Shown here: positions 38,021-46,927 of the stretch, piece by piece
Layout of the letters: each line of letters begins with the position of its first letter
Position numbering within the stretch: the stretch's first letter is position 1
Assembly (NCBI GenBank): GCA_964421815.1
Contig: CAYQYT010000016.1
Coordinates: 1-47,215 of the forward strand
Length of the DNA stretch: 47,215 nucleotides
Direction: 5' to 3'
Source of the DNA: DTU089 sp964421815
GTDB lineage: Bacteria; Bacillota; Clostridia; Oscillospirales; Acutalibacteraceae
Notes under the pieces: model-generated
Seen by the model: the letters and a program-made list of their open reading frames with translations, nothing else
Told to the model about the DNA's origin: nothing
Database searches by the model: none
Made by a program: the position numbers and the translations under genes

Positions 38021-40426
38021 TTATTTAATTTCCGCAATTGTTACTCCGTTCTCACCCTCACCGAAAGTACCCAAACGGAAGGTTCTGATTCTCGGGTCCC
38101 CTTTTAAAAACTGTGTAACCCCCGCTCTCAAAGCACCGGTGCCCTTGCCGTGAATTATAGTACACTCCGTAAGTCCCGAACGGAGCAAATCATCAAGAAA
38201 GCGGTCAAGCACGATTATAGCCTCATCCACCATAAGACCTCTTAAATCACACCGGTTATTAACCGCCATAGTGGACTTGCTCTCACCTGTTACCCTGCCC
38301 GTAGAAACCTGACGTTTCGTGTTTTCTTTTTGTTTCGGTTTATCAATAAGGCGGAGGGTTTCCTCCTTAACTCTCATTTTGAGCATTCCTGCGGCAATTT
38401 CAACATTTCCTTTTTTGTCTTTTATGGCCGTAACGGTGGCATTTTTTCCAATTGTTTTGCTGTAAACCGTGTCCCCCAATTCAAGAGGTCGGGGAAGAAC
38501 ATAGTCCTCATCATCTTCAAGGGAATCAAATACGGGATTTACCGCATTGTTAATTGCGTTAAGATGGGAATTGACCGCACTTTTGGCTTTTCGTGCCAAT
38601 TCCGCCGCATCCTTTGTGTGTTTTGCCTCTTTTTTCAGTTTCTCAACCTCGTTAAGAAGTGCATTAGCCTCTCTCTTGGCTTTTTCCACAATGCGAAGTG
38701 CCTCGCCCTGTGCTTTTTCTATTTCTTTGTCCCGCTTATTCATTGCATCCGCAAGGATTTTAGCCGCCTCATCCCTATCCGTCTCGGCTTTTCGGGTTAT
38801 CTCTTTTGCCCTTTGATGTTCGCCCTCCATTTCAAGACGGCTTTTTTCAAGCATATCCACTACATCTTCAAAGCGTGTATTCTCCGAGGACACAAGTTCC
38901 GCCGCTCTGTCAATAATGCCTTTATCAATACCCAACCTTTCGGAAATTGCAAAAGCATTTGAACGACCGGGTATTCCTATGAGAAGTCTGTAAGTAGGTC
39001 TTAAACTGTTAACATCAAATTCGCAAGAGCCGTTTTCAACTCTCGATGTCTGTAAAGCATAGGCTTTTAATTCTGCATAGTGGGTTGTTGCGGCAATTTT
39101 TGCACCTTTATTGCGGAGTTCTTCCAAAATTGCCATTGCAAGTGCCGCGCCCTCTACCGGGTCGGTGCCCGCCCCTAACTCGTCAATAAGCACGAGGGAA
39201 TTTTCGTCCGCAGTTTTAAGAATATTGACTATGTTCACCATATGGGAAGAAAAAGTTGACAAAGATTGCTCAATGCTCTGCTCATCCCCGATGTCAACAA
39301 GTATGTGCTTATACACACTTACCTTGCTTTCATCGGCGGCTGGAATCATAAATCCGCTTGATGCCATAGCTGAAAGCAAACCCACTGTTTTTATAGCTAC
39401 GGTTTTACCGCCCGTGTTGGGACCCGTAATAACAAGAGTATCAAAATCCGAGCCTAAACGGATATCCGTTGCAACAACTTTTTTAGAATCAATCAGTGGG
39501 TGCCTTGCCTGTTTCAACTCCGTTACACCCTTGTCGTTAAGAATGGGCATTGAAGCTTTCATATCATAGGCAAGATGGGCTTTGCAAAATATTGCATTTA
39601 TTTCGATTGCACATTCATAGCTACCCTTAATTTCCTCAACAAATCCCCCCGCTTCCACGGAAAGTTCATAGAGAATTCGCTCGATTTCCTGTGCCTCTTT
39701 ACCTCTGAGTACCCTTATATCATTATTTGCTTCCACAACACCCGTGGGTTCAACAAAAACCGTTGCCCCCGTGGAAGAAGTATCATGAACAAGGCCTGAA
39801 ACCGAGGCTCTGTGTTCGCTTTTAACAGGGACAACATATCTGCCGTTCCTTTGGGTAATGATGGCGTCCTGTAAAACGTTTTTCAACGTTTGAGAACGAA
39901 TGAGTTTTTCCAACTGATCGCGGACGCTGTTCTCTTTATTCTTTATTTGGCGACGAATGGAAGCAAGTTCCGTGGAAGCATTGTCACTCATTTCATCTTC
40001 GGAAATAATGGCAGAAAATATTTTGTCCTCTAAATACTTATTGGGCATCAAAGAATCAAAATACAAATCAATCTTTAATTCTTCCTGACCGCCGCTGCCG
40101 TTTCGCCATTCTCTTATGCCGCGTACCGCCCTTACGGTGGAGCCGATATCCAGAAGTTCCTTCATTGAAAGCACGCCTCCCGCCGCCGCACGGGTAAGGG
40201 AATTATTAACATTCTTCAATCCGCCGAAAGAGGGACCGCCGAATTTTGCTAATAATATGTAGGCATTTTCCGTCATATCAATATGGTTTTGTGCCATATT
40301 CACACTTGTTTCAGGTCTTACGGAAGCAATGATATCACGGGCGTCATCATTACAAGCCCGTTTCATTGCCATTTCCAGAATCCTGTCATATTCAAGTGCT
40401 TTTAAATGTCTGTTTAATGTACTCAT
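38021..40426 (-). CDS. mutS2: Endonuclease MutS2
   Basis: 801 residues from ATG 40426 (MSTLNRHLKALEYDRIL). MutS2 has MutS core and ATPase domains without the mismatch-binding N-terminal domain: Walker A GPNTGGKTVAIKT, LVLIDELGAGTDPVEGAAL and ATTHYAELKAYA, then a long coiled coil rich in Lys/Glu (about 520-640), and the C-terminal Smr nuclease domain with CDLRGLMVDEA and IIHGKGTGALR. In other bacteria it suppresses recombination and rescues collided ribosomes. It overlaps the recO stop region. Confidence 0.96.
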   Translation of the reverse strand: MSTLNRHLKALEYDRILEMAMKRACNDDARDIIASVRPETSVNMAQNHIDMTENAYILLAKFGGPSFGGLKNVNNSLTRAAAGGVLSMKELLDIGSTVRAVRGIREWRNGSGGQEELKIDLYFDSLMPNKYLEDKIFSAIISEDEMSDNASTELASIRRQIKNKENSVRDQLEKLIRSQTLKNVLQDAIITQRNGRYVVPVKSEHRASVSGLVHDTSSTGATVFVEPTGVVEANNDIRVLRGKEAQEIERILYELSVEAGGFVEEIKGSYECAIEINAIFCKAHLAYDMKASMPILNDKGVTELKQARHPLIDSKKVVATDIRLGSDFDTLVITGPNTGGKTVAIKTVGLLSAMASSGFMIPAADESKVSVYKHILVDIGDEQSIEQSLSTFSSHMVNIVNILKTADENSLVLIDELGAGTDPVEGAALAMAILEELRNKGAKIAATTHYAELKAYALQTSRVENGSCEFDVNSLRPTYRLLIGIPGRSNAFAISERLGIDKGIIDRAAELVSSENTRFEDVVDMLEKSRLEMEGEHQRAKEITRKAETDRDEAAKILADAMNKRDKEIEKAQGEALRIVEKAKREANALLNEVEKLKKEAKHTKDAAELARKAKSAVNSHLNAINNAVNPVFDSLEDDEDYVLPRPLELGDTVYSKTIGKNATVTAIKDKKGNVEIAAGMLKMRVKEETLRLIDKPKQKENTKRQVSTGRVTGESKSTMAVNNRCDLRGLMVDEAIIVLDRFLDDLLRSGLTECTIIHGKGTGALRAGVTQFLKGDPRIRTFRLGTFGEGENGVTIAEIK

Positions 40427-40428
40427 AT

Positions 40429-41172
40429 TCAATCCTTTATCGCATTGTAAAACTCAAGTGTTTTAAATCTTCGTTGAGTTTTGTTAAGTAAATATTCCTC
40501 GCATATTTCACAAAAACTTGCTAATGAATCCTCTCCCAAAGAAAATGAGAATATTTTGGAAAAGTCTGAAAACACAACATACCTCATGGCTGTCACCACC
40601 GATAAATTCAAGTGCTTGCAGGTAATATTGGGTCTGCCATTCTCACAGTACAACTTCCCGCTTTCCGAAGAAAAAAACATTGAATCTGTTTCATATTCAC
40701 CGCATTTTTCACAGGCAACCAAATCCGGCATATAACCACCGGCGGACATTAACCTTAATTCCGTCACCGCCTTTATAAACGGCATCGGTTTTTTATCATC
40801 TTTTAAAAGCCAAAGCGAGTTAAGAAAAAGTCGGAGAATCTCCTCCGACTCAAAATCCTCTTCACAAAACTCGTATGCAAGCTCGCAAAAATACTGTGCC
40901 AAAGCCATTTTTTGAACATCTTTTCTAAGTTCAAAAAACACCTCTTTAACAAGGGCGTCCTCAACTGAAAAAGCATCACGGGATTTTGAAAATGTGAACT
41001 CAGAGTAGGAAAGAAGAGAGGTTGCTGCAAGTTTTTTGCTTTTTGTTTTTTTTGCACCACGTGAAAAAGCACGTATAAGACCGTGCTTTGCCGTGAGCAC
41101 GGTTATGAGTTTATCGGCTTCACCGATACTCTGTTCCCTTATTACCAGCCCTGGTGCCGAAATCTTCACCAC
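40429..41172 (-). CDS. recO: DNA repair protein RecO
   Basis: 247 residues. RecO loads RecA with RecR in gap repair. The N-terminal OB fold (about 1-80) shows REQSIGEADKLITVLTAKHG, the central helical domain follows, and a four-Cys zinc site (CEKC near 155, later Cys residues in the YCENGRP-TCKHL region) is present. The start is GTG at 41172 with GGAG 10 nt upstream, and the first 53 nt overlap the yqzL-like gene. Confidence 0.93.
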   Translation of the reverse strand: MVKISAPGLVIREQSIGEADKLITVLTAKHGLIRAFSRGAKKTKSKKLAATSLLSYSEFTFSKSRDAFSVEDALVKEVFFELRKDVQKMALAQYFCELAYEFCEEDFESEEILRLFLNSLWLLKDDKKPMPFIKAVTELRLMSAGGYMPDLVACEKCGEYETDSMFFSSESGKLYCENGRPNITCKHLNLSVVTAMRYVVFSDFSKIFSFSLGEDSLASFCEICEEYLLNKTQRRFKTLEFYNAIKD

Positions 41173-41278
41173 TTTTTTCCAACTCCGATTTTTTCATATT
41201 TACGCAGTTGCGGTATTCCATATAATCCGCAATTTTCCCGCCCTTTTGAAACTTTTCCCAAAGTTCTTTTTCGTCCAT
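41120..41278 (-). CDS. yqzL: YqzL-like small protein
   Basis: A 52-residue frame, ATG 41278 to TGA 41120, too short for some gene finders. It begins MDEKELWEKFQKGGKIADYM, matching the pattern W-x2-F-x3-G-x-I-x2-Y of the YqzL family as recalled, and sits in its classic place between era and recO. It overlaps recO by 53 nt. Upstream there is a weak GGAG site about 9 nt before ATG. Function is unknown; the family may be a short RecO-linked helper, which is speculation. Confidence 0.6.
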   Translation of the reverse strand: MDEKELWEKFQKGGKIADYMEYRNCVNMKKSELEKSGEDFGTRAGNKGTEYR

Positions 41279-41366
41279 ATTATCAGCTCCGCGAAGTATA
41301 GTTCCATAGTATTTTATTCCGCGAAGTTTTCTTTATTCTGTGTAAAAGATTGCAAGCCTTACCAAA

Positions 41367-42260
41367 TCAATCCAAGCCGAAATTGTGAATTAAGCCCTCT
41401 CTGTTTCGCCAATCCTCTTTAACCTTGACCCAGCATTGTAAATTGATTTTACAGCCAAAAAACTGTTCAAGTTCGTGTCGTGCGTTGGTTGATATTTCCT
41501 TGAGCATTGCTCCCCTTTTGCCGATAACAATACCCTTGTGACTTTCTTTTTCACAATAAATTACAGCATCAATATCCATAATGGGTTTATCTTCCCGTTC
41601 CTTCATTTTTTCAATGGAAACGGCAATGCCGTGAGGGATTTCATCACTTAATTTATGAAGGAGTTTTTCCCTTATCATCTCTGATGCAATGACTCTTTCC
41701 GGTTGGTCGGTGAGAGTGTCCTCCGGAAAAAAGAATTCCGACGGTACGGCAAGTTTGAAAAGTTCTGCTTTAAGCTCATCCATTCCGTCATTTTCCCTTG
41801 CACTTACGGGAACAACCGCGTCAAAATCCATCAATTTAGTAAGTTCAACAATACGCCCCATAAGTTCCTGCTTGTCCGGTAGCATATCAATTTTGTTGAT
41901 TGCCAAAACAACCGGTATTCTCTCGGATTTCAACTTTTTTAAAAGATCAAGCTCCGCGTCACGTATTTCACCCTTTGCCTCGGTGACAAAAAGGCAGGAG
42001 TCAACACCGTCTATGCTGTCATCCACAGCTTTAATCATTTTTTCTCCGAGTTTTGTTTTAGGCTTGTGAAAGCCGGGAGTATCCGTAAAAACAAGCTGGA
42101 CATTGCCCTCTGTTAAAACTCCCATGATTTTTGTTCTCGTTGTCTGTGGTTTTGAGGAAACAATTGCCACCTTTTGCCCGAGAAGATTGTTGAGAATTGA
42201 AGATTTACCCACATTGGGTCTGCCCACGATTGCTATAAATACTGCTTTTCTTTCCGTCAT
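41367..42260 (-). CDS. era: GTPase Era
   Basis: 297 residues. Era is a Ras-like GTPase that chaperones maturation of 16S rRNA 3' ends. G1 GRPNVGKS (13-20), G3 DTPGFHKPK, G4 NKID and the C-terminal KH domain with KGIVIGKRGAMLKEI are all intact. Its ATG 42260 overlaps the dgkA stop (ATGA). The yqzL-like gene follows after 88 nt. Confidence 0.97.
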   Translation of the reverse strand: MTERKAVFIAIVGRPNVGKSSILNNLLGQKVAIVSSKPQTTRTKIMGVLTEGNVQLVFTDTPGFHKPKTKLGEKMIKAVDDSIDGVDSCLFVTEAKGEIRDAELDLLKKLKSERIPVVLAINKIDMLPDKQELMGRIVELTKLMDFDAVVPVSARENDGMDELKAELFKLAVPSEFFFPEDTLTDQPERVIASEMIREKLLHKLSDEIPHGIAVSIEKMKEREDKPIMDIDAVIYCEKESHKGIVIGKRGAMLKEISTNARHELEQFFGCKINLQCWVKVKEDWRNREGLIHNFGLD

Positions 42261-42745
42261 TCTTTTTTTCCTTTTTTGTTAAAATCAAATTTAAAAATAA
42301 ACAAAGTAAACGCTATTACACTTAAAACAAACCAAAGTATGTTGAGGGGGTTTTCCGTGTAATGCCTGAAAAGAGCCTCAAATGCCGCAGGCTGCCACAA
42401 AATAACAATTCCGCATAGGACCGCAAACACCGCAAAAACCAAAACCGCACCTGCGGAAACATCCTTTGAAACAGCAATGGTGCTGTTTTTATCCTTAGTA
42501 ACTGAATCGTCCGCTTTTTCAATACCGCTGTTAAACATTTCACCGCCGATAACCATGGCAGATGCCACAAGCAATACTGCAAACTCCGTTCTCGAAACGG
42601 TGAAAAAATCATATCGCAAAAGATAATACAACATGTAAATAAAACAGGTGAGGTGTATTCTGAAATTGCGTTCGTGACCTACCATCCAGCCAAAGCCTTT
42701 AAAAGCATACAAAAAGCTTTTAAACAGACTTTCAACATCCTTCAA
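42257..42745 (-). CDS. dgkA: Diacylglycerol/undecaprenol kinase, DgkA family
   Basis: 162 residues with four membrane helices. The catalytic and metal ligands are in EMFNSGIEKADDSV and SKDVSAGAVL; the family has EN-x-AIE and KDxxAGAVL. It phosphorylates undecaprenol or diacylglycerol; Gram-positive members mainly recycle undecaprenol. The C-terminus is extended with an extra hydrophobic segment (about 130-155). Starts 3 nt after ybeY. Confidence 0.93.
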   Translation of the reverse strand: MKDVESLFKSFLYAFKGFGWMVGHERNFRIHLTCFIYMLYYLLRYDFFTVSRTEFAVLLVASAMVIGGEMFNSGIEKADDSVTKDKNSTIAVSKDVSAGAVLVFAVFAVLCGIVILWQPAAFEALFRHYTENPLNILWFVLSVIAFTLFIFKFDFNKKGKKE

Positions 42746-42748
42746 ACT

Positions 42749-43261
42749 TTATTCCTCCTCGGAATCCATATAGTATGACTCGTTGCGTTTGAGACCTAAC
42801 TCAGTTAAAACATGTTCTTCCTTTTCACGCATATGTACGGCTTCAATTCCGCCGTTCACATGGTCGTAACCTAAAAGATGCAACATTGAATGAACCGTAA
42901 GAAATCCTATTTCACGTTGAAGTGTGTGTCCGTAGGTTTTCGCTTGGCGAACAGCGGTTTCTACGGAAATAACGATATCGCCCAGAAGACAGGCACCCGT
43001 ATCAAGATTTCTGTCATATTCCCCGTTTTCGCCAAGGGGGAAGGACAAAACATCGGTGCTTTTATCAATATTGCGATGTTCCTTGTTCAACCGGTGAATT
43101 TTCGCATCGTCCACAAAGGTTACACTGATTTCCGCAGGCTCGCTGAAATCCTCAAATGTAAGAACCGCATTACAGCAACGTCTTACAAGCAGTCTGACTC
43201 CCGTGGGAATCTTCACGGATTTCTGGTCGTTTGTAATTATTACTTTAATTTTCTCTCTCAT
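42749..43261 (-). CDS. ybeY: Endoribonuclease YbeY
   Basis: 170 residues. YbeY takes part in 16S 3' end maturation and ribosome quality control. Three His of a metal site lie in HSMLHLLGYDH (about 125-135), preceded by STDVLSFPLGE. Its ATG overlaps the phoH stop (ATGA). It has the clean clostridial gene order. Confidence 0.96.
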   Translation of the reverse strand: MREKIKVIITNDQKSVKIPTGVRLLVRRCCNAVLTFEDFSEPAEISVTFVDDAKIHRLNKEHRNIDKSTDVLSFPLGENGEYDRNLDTGACLLGDIVISVETAVRQAKTYGHTLQREIGFLTVHSMLHLLGYDHVNGGIEAVHMREKEEHVLTELGLKRNESYYMDSEEE

Positions 43262-44193
43262 TTTCTTTTTTTAGACTCCTCATATTTTTCGTAAGCTCTT
43301 ATTATATCTTGAACAAGTTTGTGCCTTACAACGTCCTGACCTGAAAAACGTACAATATCAATCTGTTCCATATTTTTGAGAATCTTTGTTACCTCAACAA
43401 GTCCCGAACGCTTGCCGTCCGGCAAATCTATCTGGGTAACATCACCTGTAACAACAACCTTTGAATTAAATCCCATTCGGGTTAAAAACATTTTCATTTG
43501 TTCCGGAGTTGTATTCTGTGCCTCGTCGAGAATTATAAAACTGTCGTCAAGAGTACGACCTCTCATATACGCCAAGGGCGCAACTTCAATATTACCTCTT
43601 TCAAGATATTTGTTGAAATTCTCCGCACCCAACATATCAAAAAGTGCATCGTACAGGGGTCGCAGATAGGGGTCAACCTTACTCTGCAAATCTCCGGGTA
43701 AAAACCCCAACTTTTCCCCCGCTTCAACGGCGGGTCGTGTCAAAATTATTCTATTAACCTCTTTAGCCCTGAAAGCGTTTACCGCCATGGCAACCGCAAG
43801 ATATGTTTTACCCGTACCTGCGGGACCCACACCTATAACAATAGTGTTGTTTTTTATTGACTCAACATATTTCTTTTGACCGAGTGTTTTTGGCTTAACG
43901 GGTTTTCCCTTGCTTGTAATACAAACACAATCGCCGCTCATTGTAACAAGTTTATCTTCGTTCCCGTCATCCACAAGGGAAATAACATACCTGACATTTT
44001 GCTCGTTAAGGGTTTCACCGCGGTTGAGAAGCATTAAAAGTCCGTTTATAGCCTTGACTGCTTTGCTGACATTTTCAGCATCTCCGGCAACCTTTATGTC
44101 GGACCCTCGGCTTATAACATCCACGTTAAAGGCTTTCTCTATTATTAAAATATTTTCATCAAAACTTCCGAACAGACTAACCGCCTGTTCCAT
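43258..44193 (-). CDS. phoH: PhoH family ATPase
   Basis: 311 residues. A P-loop RNA-helicase-like ATPase, usually coupled to ybeY, with a role in rRNA processing inferred from neighbourhood. Walker A GPAGTGKT (123-130), LTRPAVEAGEKLGFLPGD, FIILDEAQN (Walker B, about 219) and VVTGDVTQIDLP are intact. ATG 44193 has no convincing ribosome binding site: the last sensible AGAAGG lies about 35 nt upstream, in frame with codons but not a normal start, so the true start may be upstream and non-canonical. Confidence 0.93.
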   Translation of the reverse strand: MEQAVSLFGSFDENILIIEKAFNVDVISRGSDIKVAGDAENVSKAVKAINGLLMLLNRGETLNEQNVRYVISLVDDGNEDKLVTMSGDCVCITSKGKPVKPKTLGQKKYVESIKNNTIVIGVGPAGTGKTYLAVAMAVNAFRAKEVNRIILTRPAVEAGEKLGFLPGDLQSKVDPYLRPLYDALFDMLGAENFNKYLERGNIEVAPLAYMRGRTLDDSFIILDEAQNTTPEQMKMFLTRMGFNSKVVVTGDVTQIDLPDGKRSGLVEVTKILKNMEQIDIVRFSGQDVVRHKLVQDIIRAYEKYEESKKRK

Positions 44194-44263
44194 CCTGTCA
44201 ACATTTATTAACTGTTCCGATTTAATTACCTTCTTTTTAATCTTAATGTAATACTACATTTAA

Positions 44264-44291
44264 AGTATAGCACAAATTTTGTAAATGTCCA
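44264..44291 (-). promoter_or_regulatory. Promoter of phoH
   Basis: Minus strand -35 TGGACA (44291-44286), 16-nt spacer, -10 TATACT (44269-44264). The predicted start is near 44257, about 65 nt before ATG 44193. It allows phoH onward to be expressed independently of yqfCD. Confidence 0.6.
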
Positions 44292-44330
44292 CTAAATTTT
44301 TATGAATAAAATATAAAAAAGTTACAGTTT

Positions 44331-45494
44331 TTAATTTTCGGTCAAAATCAGTTTTTCTTGTGCAATATCCTCTGTACAAACAACACGGCAAATCATTTCC
44401 GCATTGTTCTCCGTTTTTTTCAAACTGTATTCAACTTTCTCCAAATCAGCAGAATTATACTGCTCCCTTTTTTCCTCGACAGCTTCAAGCAATAACTGCA
44501 ATTTTGCCTCTTCCTCGGTATATTCGACTGTTTTTTTTTGAGTTTTAAAGTTGTCTTCCCTAATTAAACCAAATGGTAAAACCGTGCCACGACTTTCAAG
44601 AAAAATCCTACTCTCCGTTAGAAAATCCCCCTCGGTTTTTAAACCCAGCGGTATTTTCAGAGAGAACACATACAGAAAGTATCTGCCGTTATTTTCAAAG
44701 GAAATCTCCCTTTTCTCCTTTTTATTGCAAGTTCTTTTTTGTGTGTTTTCTGTTTTTGCATAAACTTCACCTTTAGCGTGCACAAAATATTCACTTCCGT
44801 CCGCATTCAATCCTACTCCCGATATAAGCAGTGAGCCCTCGGTTACGTTATCCCCCTCCTTAACGGCATTAACACCTCTATAGCCTTTCACAAGAACAAT
44901 CCGTCCTTTTTTTGATGCTACAAGATTTACAGGTGTCTTTGTATCAATAATTTCCTTTTGTTTCACAAATTCGCTCATTTCAATCTGGGCTTTACCGCCG
45001 AAAATATTAACCGATACCCACAACAACTCTTTGTACTCATTCATAAGTTGATTTTGCACGTCAATTATGTCAATTTTTGACTTTCTCGCCCCAACTTTAA
45101 TGCCCAATTCCGCAAGGCTTTCTGTAAAGTGTTCTACATTTACACCATCTGTCGCCAAAACCTCTACTTCCCAAATGAATCCGGACATAAAAAACCAAAA
45201 AGCAAAAGCCATAACAATGCCAAAAGCCGCACCACACCGCCATTTGTGCCGTTTCAGAAATTTTTTTAAACCTTTTATTTTTATTAGTTCAAGTGTCATT
45301 CCGGAGTTTTCTGCCGGCAACGAAAGACGTTTGAAATCTGCTTCCGTTGTACAGGCATATACCTTTACACCATCATTTTTTACATTCCATAGACTTATAC
45401 CGTGAATTTTGCAAAGATTTATAAAACGTTCAGGAAAACCGCCCTCGGCACAGAACTCAACATATCCTTTTAAAAGTCTTAAAAGTTTAATCAT
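44331..45494 (-). CDS. yqfD: Sporulation protein YqfD
   Basis: 387 residues. A cytoplasmic N-terminal part (1-85), a membrane helix (about 87-108) and a long extracytoplasmic domain with POTRA-like and strand-rich sequence (LAELGIKVGARKSKIDII, VKQKEIIDTKTPVNLVASKKG). This is the spoIVFB-era YqfD family, needed for sporulation in Bacillus. It follows yqfC by 17 nt. Confidence 0.93.
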   Translation of the reverse strand: MIKLLRLLKGYVEFCAEGGFPERFINLCKIHGISLWNVKNDGVKVYACTTEADFKRLSLPAENSGMTLELIKIKGLKKFLKRHKWRCGAAFGIVMAFAFWFFMSGFIWEVEVLATDGVNVEHFTESLAELGIKVGARKSKIDIIDVQNQLMNEYKELLWVSVNIFGGKAQIEMSEFVKQKEIIDTKTPVNLVASKKGRIVLVKGYRGVNAVKEGDNVTEGSLLISGVGLNADGSEYFVHAKGEVYAKTENTQKRTCNKKEKREISFENNGRYFLYVFSLKIPLGLKTEGDFLTESRIFLESRGTVLPFGLIREDNFKTQKKTVEYTEEEAKLQLLLEAVEEKREQYNSADLEKVEYSLKKTENNAEMICRVVCTEDIAQEKLILTEN

Positions 45495-45511
45495 TTCATC
45501 GCCTCCGAAAA

Positions 45512-45766
45512 TCAGATTTTTTCAAATTCTACACTTACAAATTCACCGCATATATCAGTCTGTCCGTAGGCGAAAGATGATATGACCAAAGCATCCCCTT
45601 TGATTTTCATAAATATATTACCCAAATCCAGAACGATGCAATCATCGGAAAAATCCACAACACATTTACAATCCGAAACAATCATCCTTCTGTTTCCGAA
45701 CATTTCAATACCCGCACAATCCGCATCTTCCACAATATTCTTTAAGGGATTAAAGCCCAAAACCAT
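45512..45766 (-). CDS. yqfC: Sporulation protein YqfC
   Basis: 84 residues from ATG 45766 (MVLGFNPLKNIVED); a GTG just upstream is too close to AGGAG. Short beta-rich protein of the YqfC family, which always precedes yqfD in spore formers. The middle shows MIVSDCKCVVDFSDDCIVLDL. A weak sigma-E-like promoter lies directly upstream. Confidence 0.9.
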   Translation of the reverse strand: MVLGFNPLKNIVEDADCAGIEMFGNRRMIVSDCKCVVDFSDDCIVLDLGNIFMKIKGDALVISSFAYGQTDICGEFVSVEFEKI

Positions 45767-45778
45767 CACACTCCTTTG

Positions 45779-45808
45779 TTATATTCCTATGCTGATTCGT
45801 CATAAAAT
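45779..45808 (+). promoter_or_regulatory. Sigma-E-like promoter of ylbJ
   Basis: Plus strand TTATATT (45779-45785), 15-nt spacer, CATAAAAT (45801-45808), close to the sigma-E consensus (KMATATT, 14-15 nt, CATACAAT). ylbJ starts at 45829 with a leader of about 14 nt. Confidence 0.6.
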
Positions 45809-45812
45809 ATAT
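45784..45812 (-). promoter_or_regulatory. Weak sigma-E-like promoter of yqfC
   Basis: Minus strand ATATATT (45812-45806), 14-nt spacer, CATAGGAA (45791-45784). Weaker than the ylbJ element and almost completely overlapping it. Confidence 0.4.
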
Positions 45813-45828
45813 TTGCGGGGTGTTAACT

Positions 45829-46896
45829 ATGAAACGTATTTCTTCTCTGTTACTTAAAAATCTTTTGTCCCTGGTAATTGTATCGGCAATTGCCGCTTGT
45901 CTTATTATCTATCCGAAAGATACAGCCCAAGGAATAAAAAACGGATTTTTACTTTTGGGTAACAGCCTTATTCCGTCACTTTTTCCTTTTATGGTACTGT
46001 CCTCCTACATAGCTCAAAGCGGAATTTCCCAAATGATAAGTAAATTTTTTAAAAAACCCTTTCAGTATATTTTTAAAACAGACAGTTACGGAATTGTACC
46101 CTTGATATTGGGGCTTTTAGGAGGATACCCCGTTGGAGCAAAAACAGTTTCGGAATTATATACAGCGGGTAGTATTTCCCAAAACGATGCCCAGCGTTTA
46201 CTTTATTGGTGCATAAATCCCAGTCCTGCTTTTGTAGTGACGGCGGTGGGCACTTTTATGCTCGGCAACACCTCGAGCGGTGTGATTCTGTACGTTTCCT
46301 GCCTATTTTCCTCATTAACAGTTGGCTTTTTTTGTCGTTTTATTTCCGATGGAAAAAGTTCAGTTGTTGCCGAAGCAACAAAAAATACCGATGGCGGAAA
46401 TGCTTTTGTAAAATCCGTTGCAAGCGGAAGTGAAGCTATGTTTTCCGTATGCGGATGGGTTTTAACCTTTTCGGTGTTTGCCGCTCTTTGCGATGCATTA
46501 AAACTGCCGCCAACCCTTTCTTGCTTAATAAAATCCGCAAGCGAAGTTACAACGGGTTGCGAAAATGCCGCATCCTCAAACCTCTCCCTACCTGTAATTG
46601 CGGCAATTTTAGGTTTCGGCGGATTTGCTGTAATATGCCAATGCGGTGTGTATTGTGTCGTATGCAAAACGAAAACCAAATTTTTTATATGTTCAAGACT
46701 TTTAAATTCCGCTTTAAGCACAATTTACTGTTCATTTCTGTTAAAACTGTTCCCCCAATGTGCAGAGGTTTCCGTTGTTATTGAAACCGGCATCGCCACA
46801 TTTACACTTTACCACAGTCTTGGAGCCACCCTAATTTTAATTACTATGTGTATTCTTTTGATTTTAGAGGTTGATAACCGCAAAAAAATGTGTTAA
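45829..46896 (+). CDS. ylbJ: Sporulation integral membrane protein YlbJ
   Basis: 355 residues from ATG 45829 (MKRISSLLLKNLLSLVIV), with GGGGTG 8 nt upstream; a GTG three codons earlier overlaps that site. About eight membrane helices. Family landmarks are SLIPSLFPFMVLSSY, a Gly-rich GLLGGYPVGAKTVSELY and WCINPSPAFVVTAVG. YlbJ is needed for sporulation, where it may transport a small molecule. The stop codon at 46894-46896 is part of the -10 box of the next gene. Confidence 0.94.
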   Translation: MKRISSLLLKNLLSLVIVSAIAACLIIYPKDTAQGIKNGFLLLGNSLIPSLFPFMVLSSYIAQSGISQMISKFFKKPFQYIFKTDSYGIVPLILGLLGGYPVGAKTVSELYTAGSISQNDAQRLLYWCINPSPAFVVTAVGTFMLGNTSSGVILYVSCLFSSLTVGFFCRFISDGKSSVVAEATKNTDGGNAFVKSVASGSEAMFSVCGWVLTFSVFAALCDALKLPPTLSCLIKSASEVTTGCENAASSNLSLPVIAAILGFGGFAVICQCGVYCVVCKTKTKFFICSRLLNSALSTIYCSFLLKLFPQCAEVSVVIETGIATFTLYHSLGATLILITMCILLILEVDNRKKMC

Positions 46897-46899
46897 AAT
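46871..46899 (+). promoter_or_regulatory. Promoter of the small Cys-rich gene inside the ylbJ end
   Basis: Plus strand -35 TTGATA (46871-46876), 17-nt spacer, -10 TAAAAT (46894-46899). The ylbJ stop codon overlaps the -10 box. Confidence 0.65.
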
Positions 46900-46900
46900 A

Positions 46901-46920
46901 CTCCCATTGAAGAGTGGGAG
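46901..46920 (+). promoter_or_regulatory. Hairpin that covers the ribosome binding site
   Basis: CTCCCA (46901-46906) pairs with TGGGAG (46915-46920), whose last bases are part of the GGGAGGG ribosome binding site. A transcript starting at about 46906 would lack the left arm, one reading through ylbJ would have it. Confidence 0.55.
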
Positions 46921-46927
46921 GGATATT

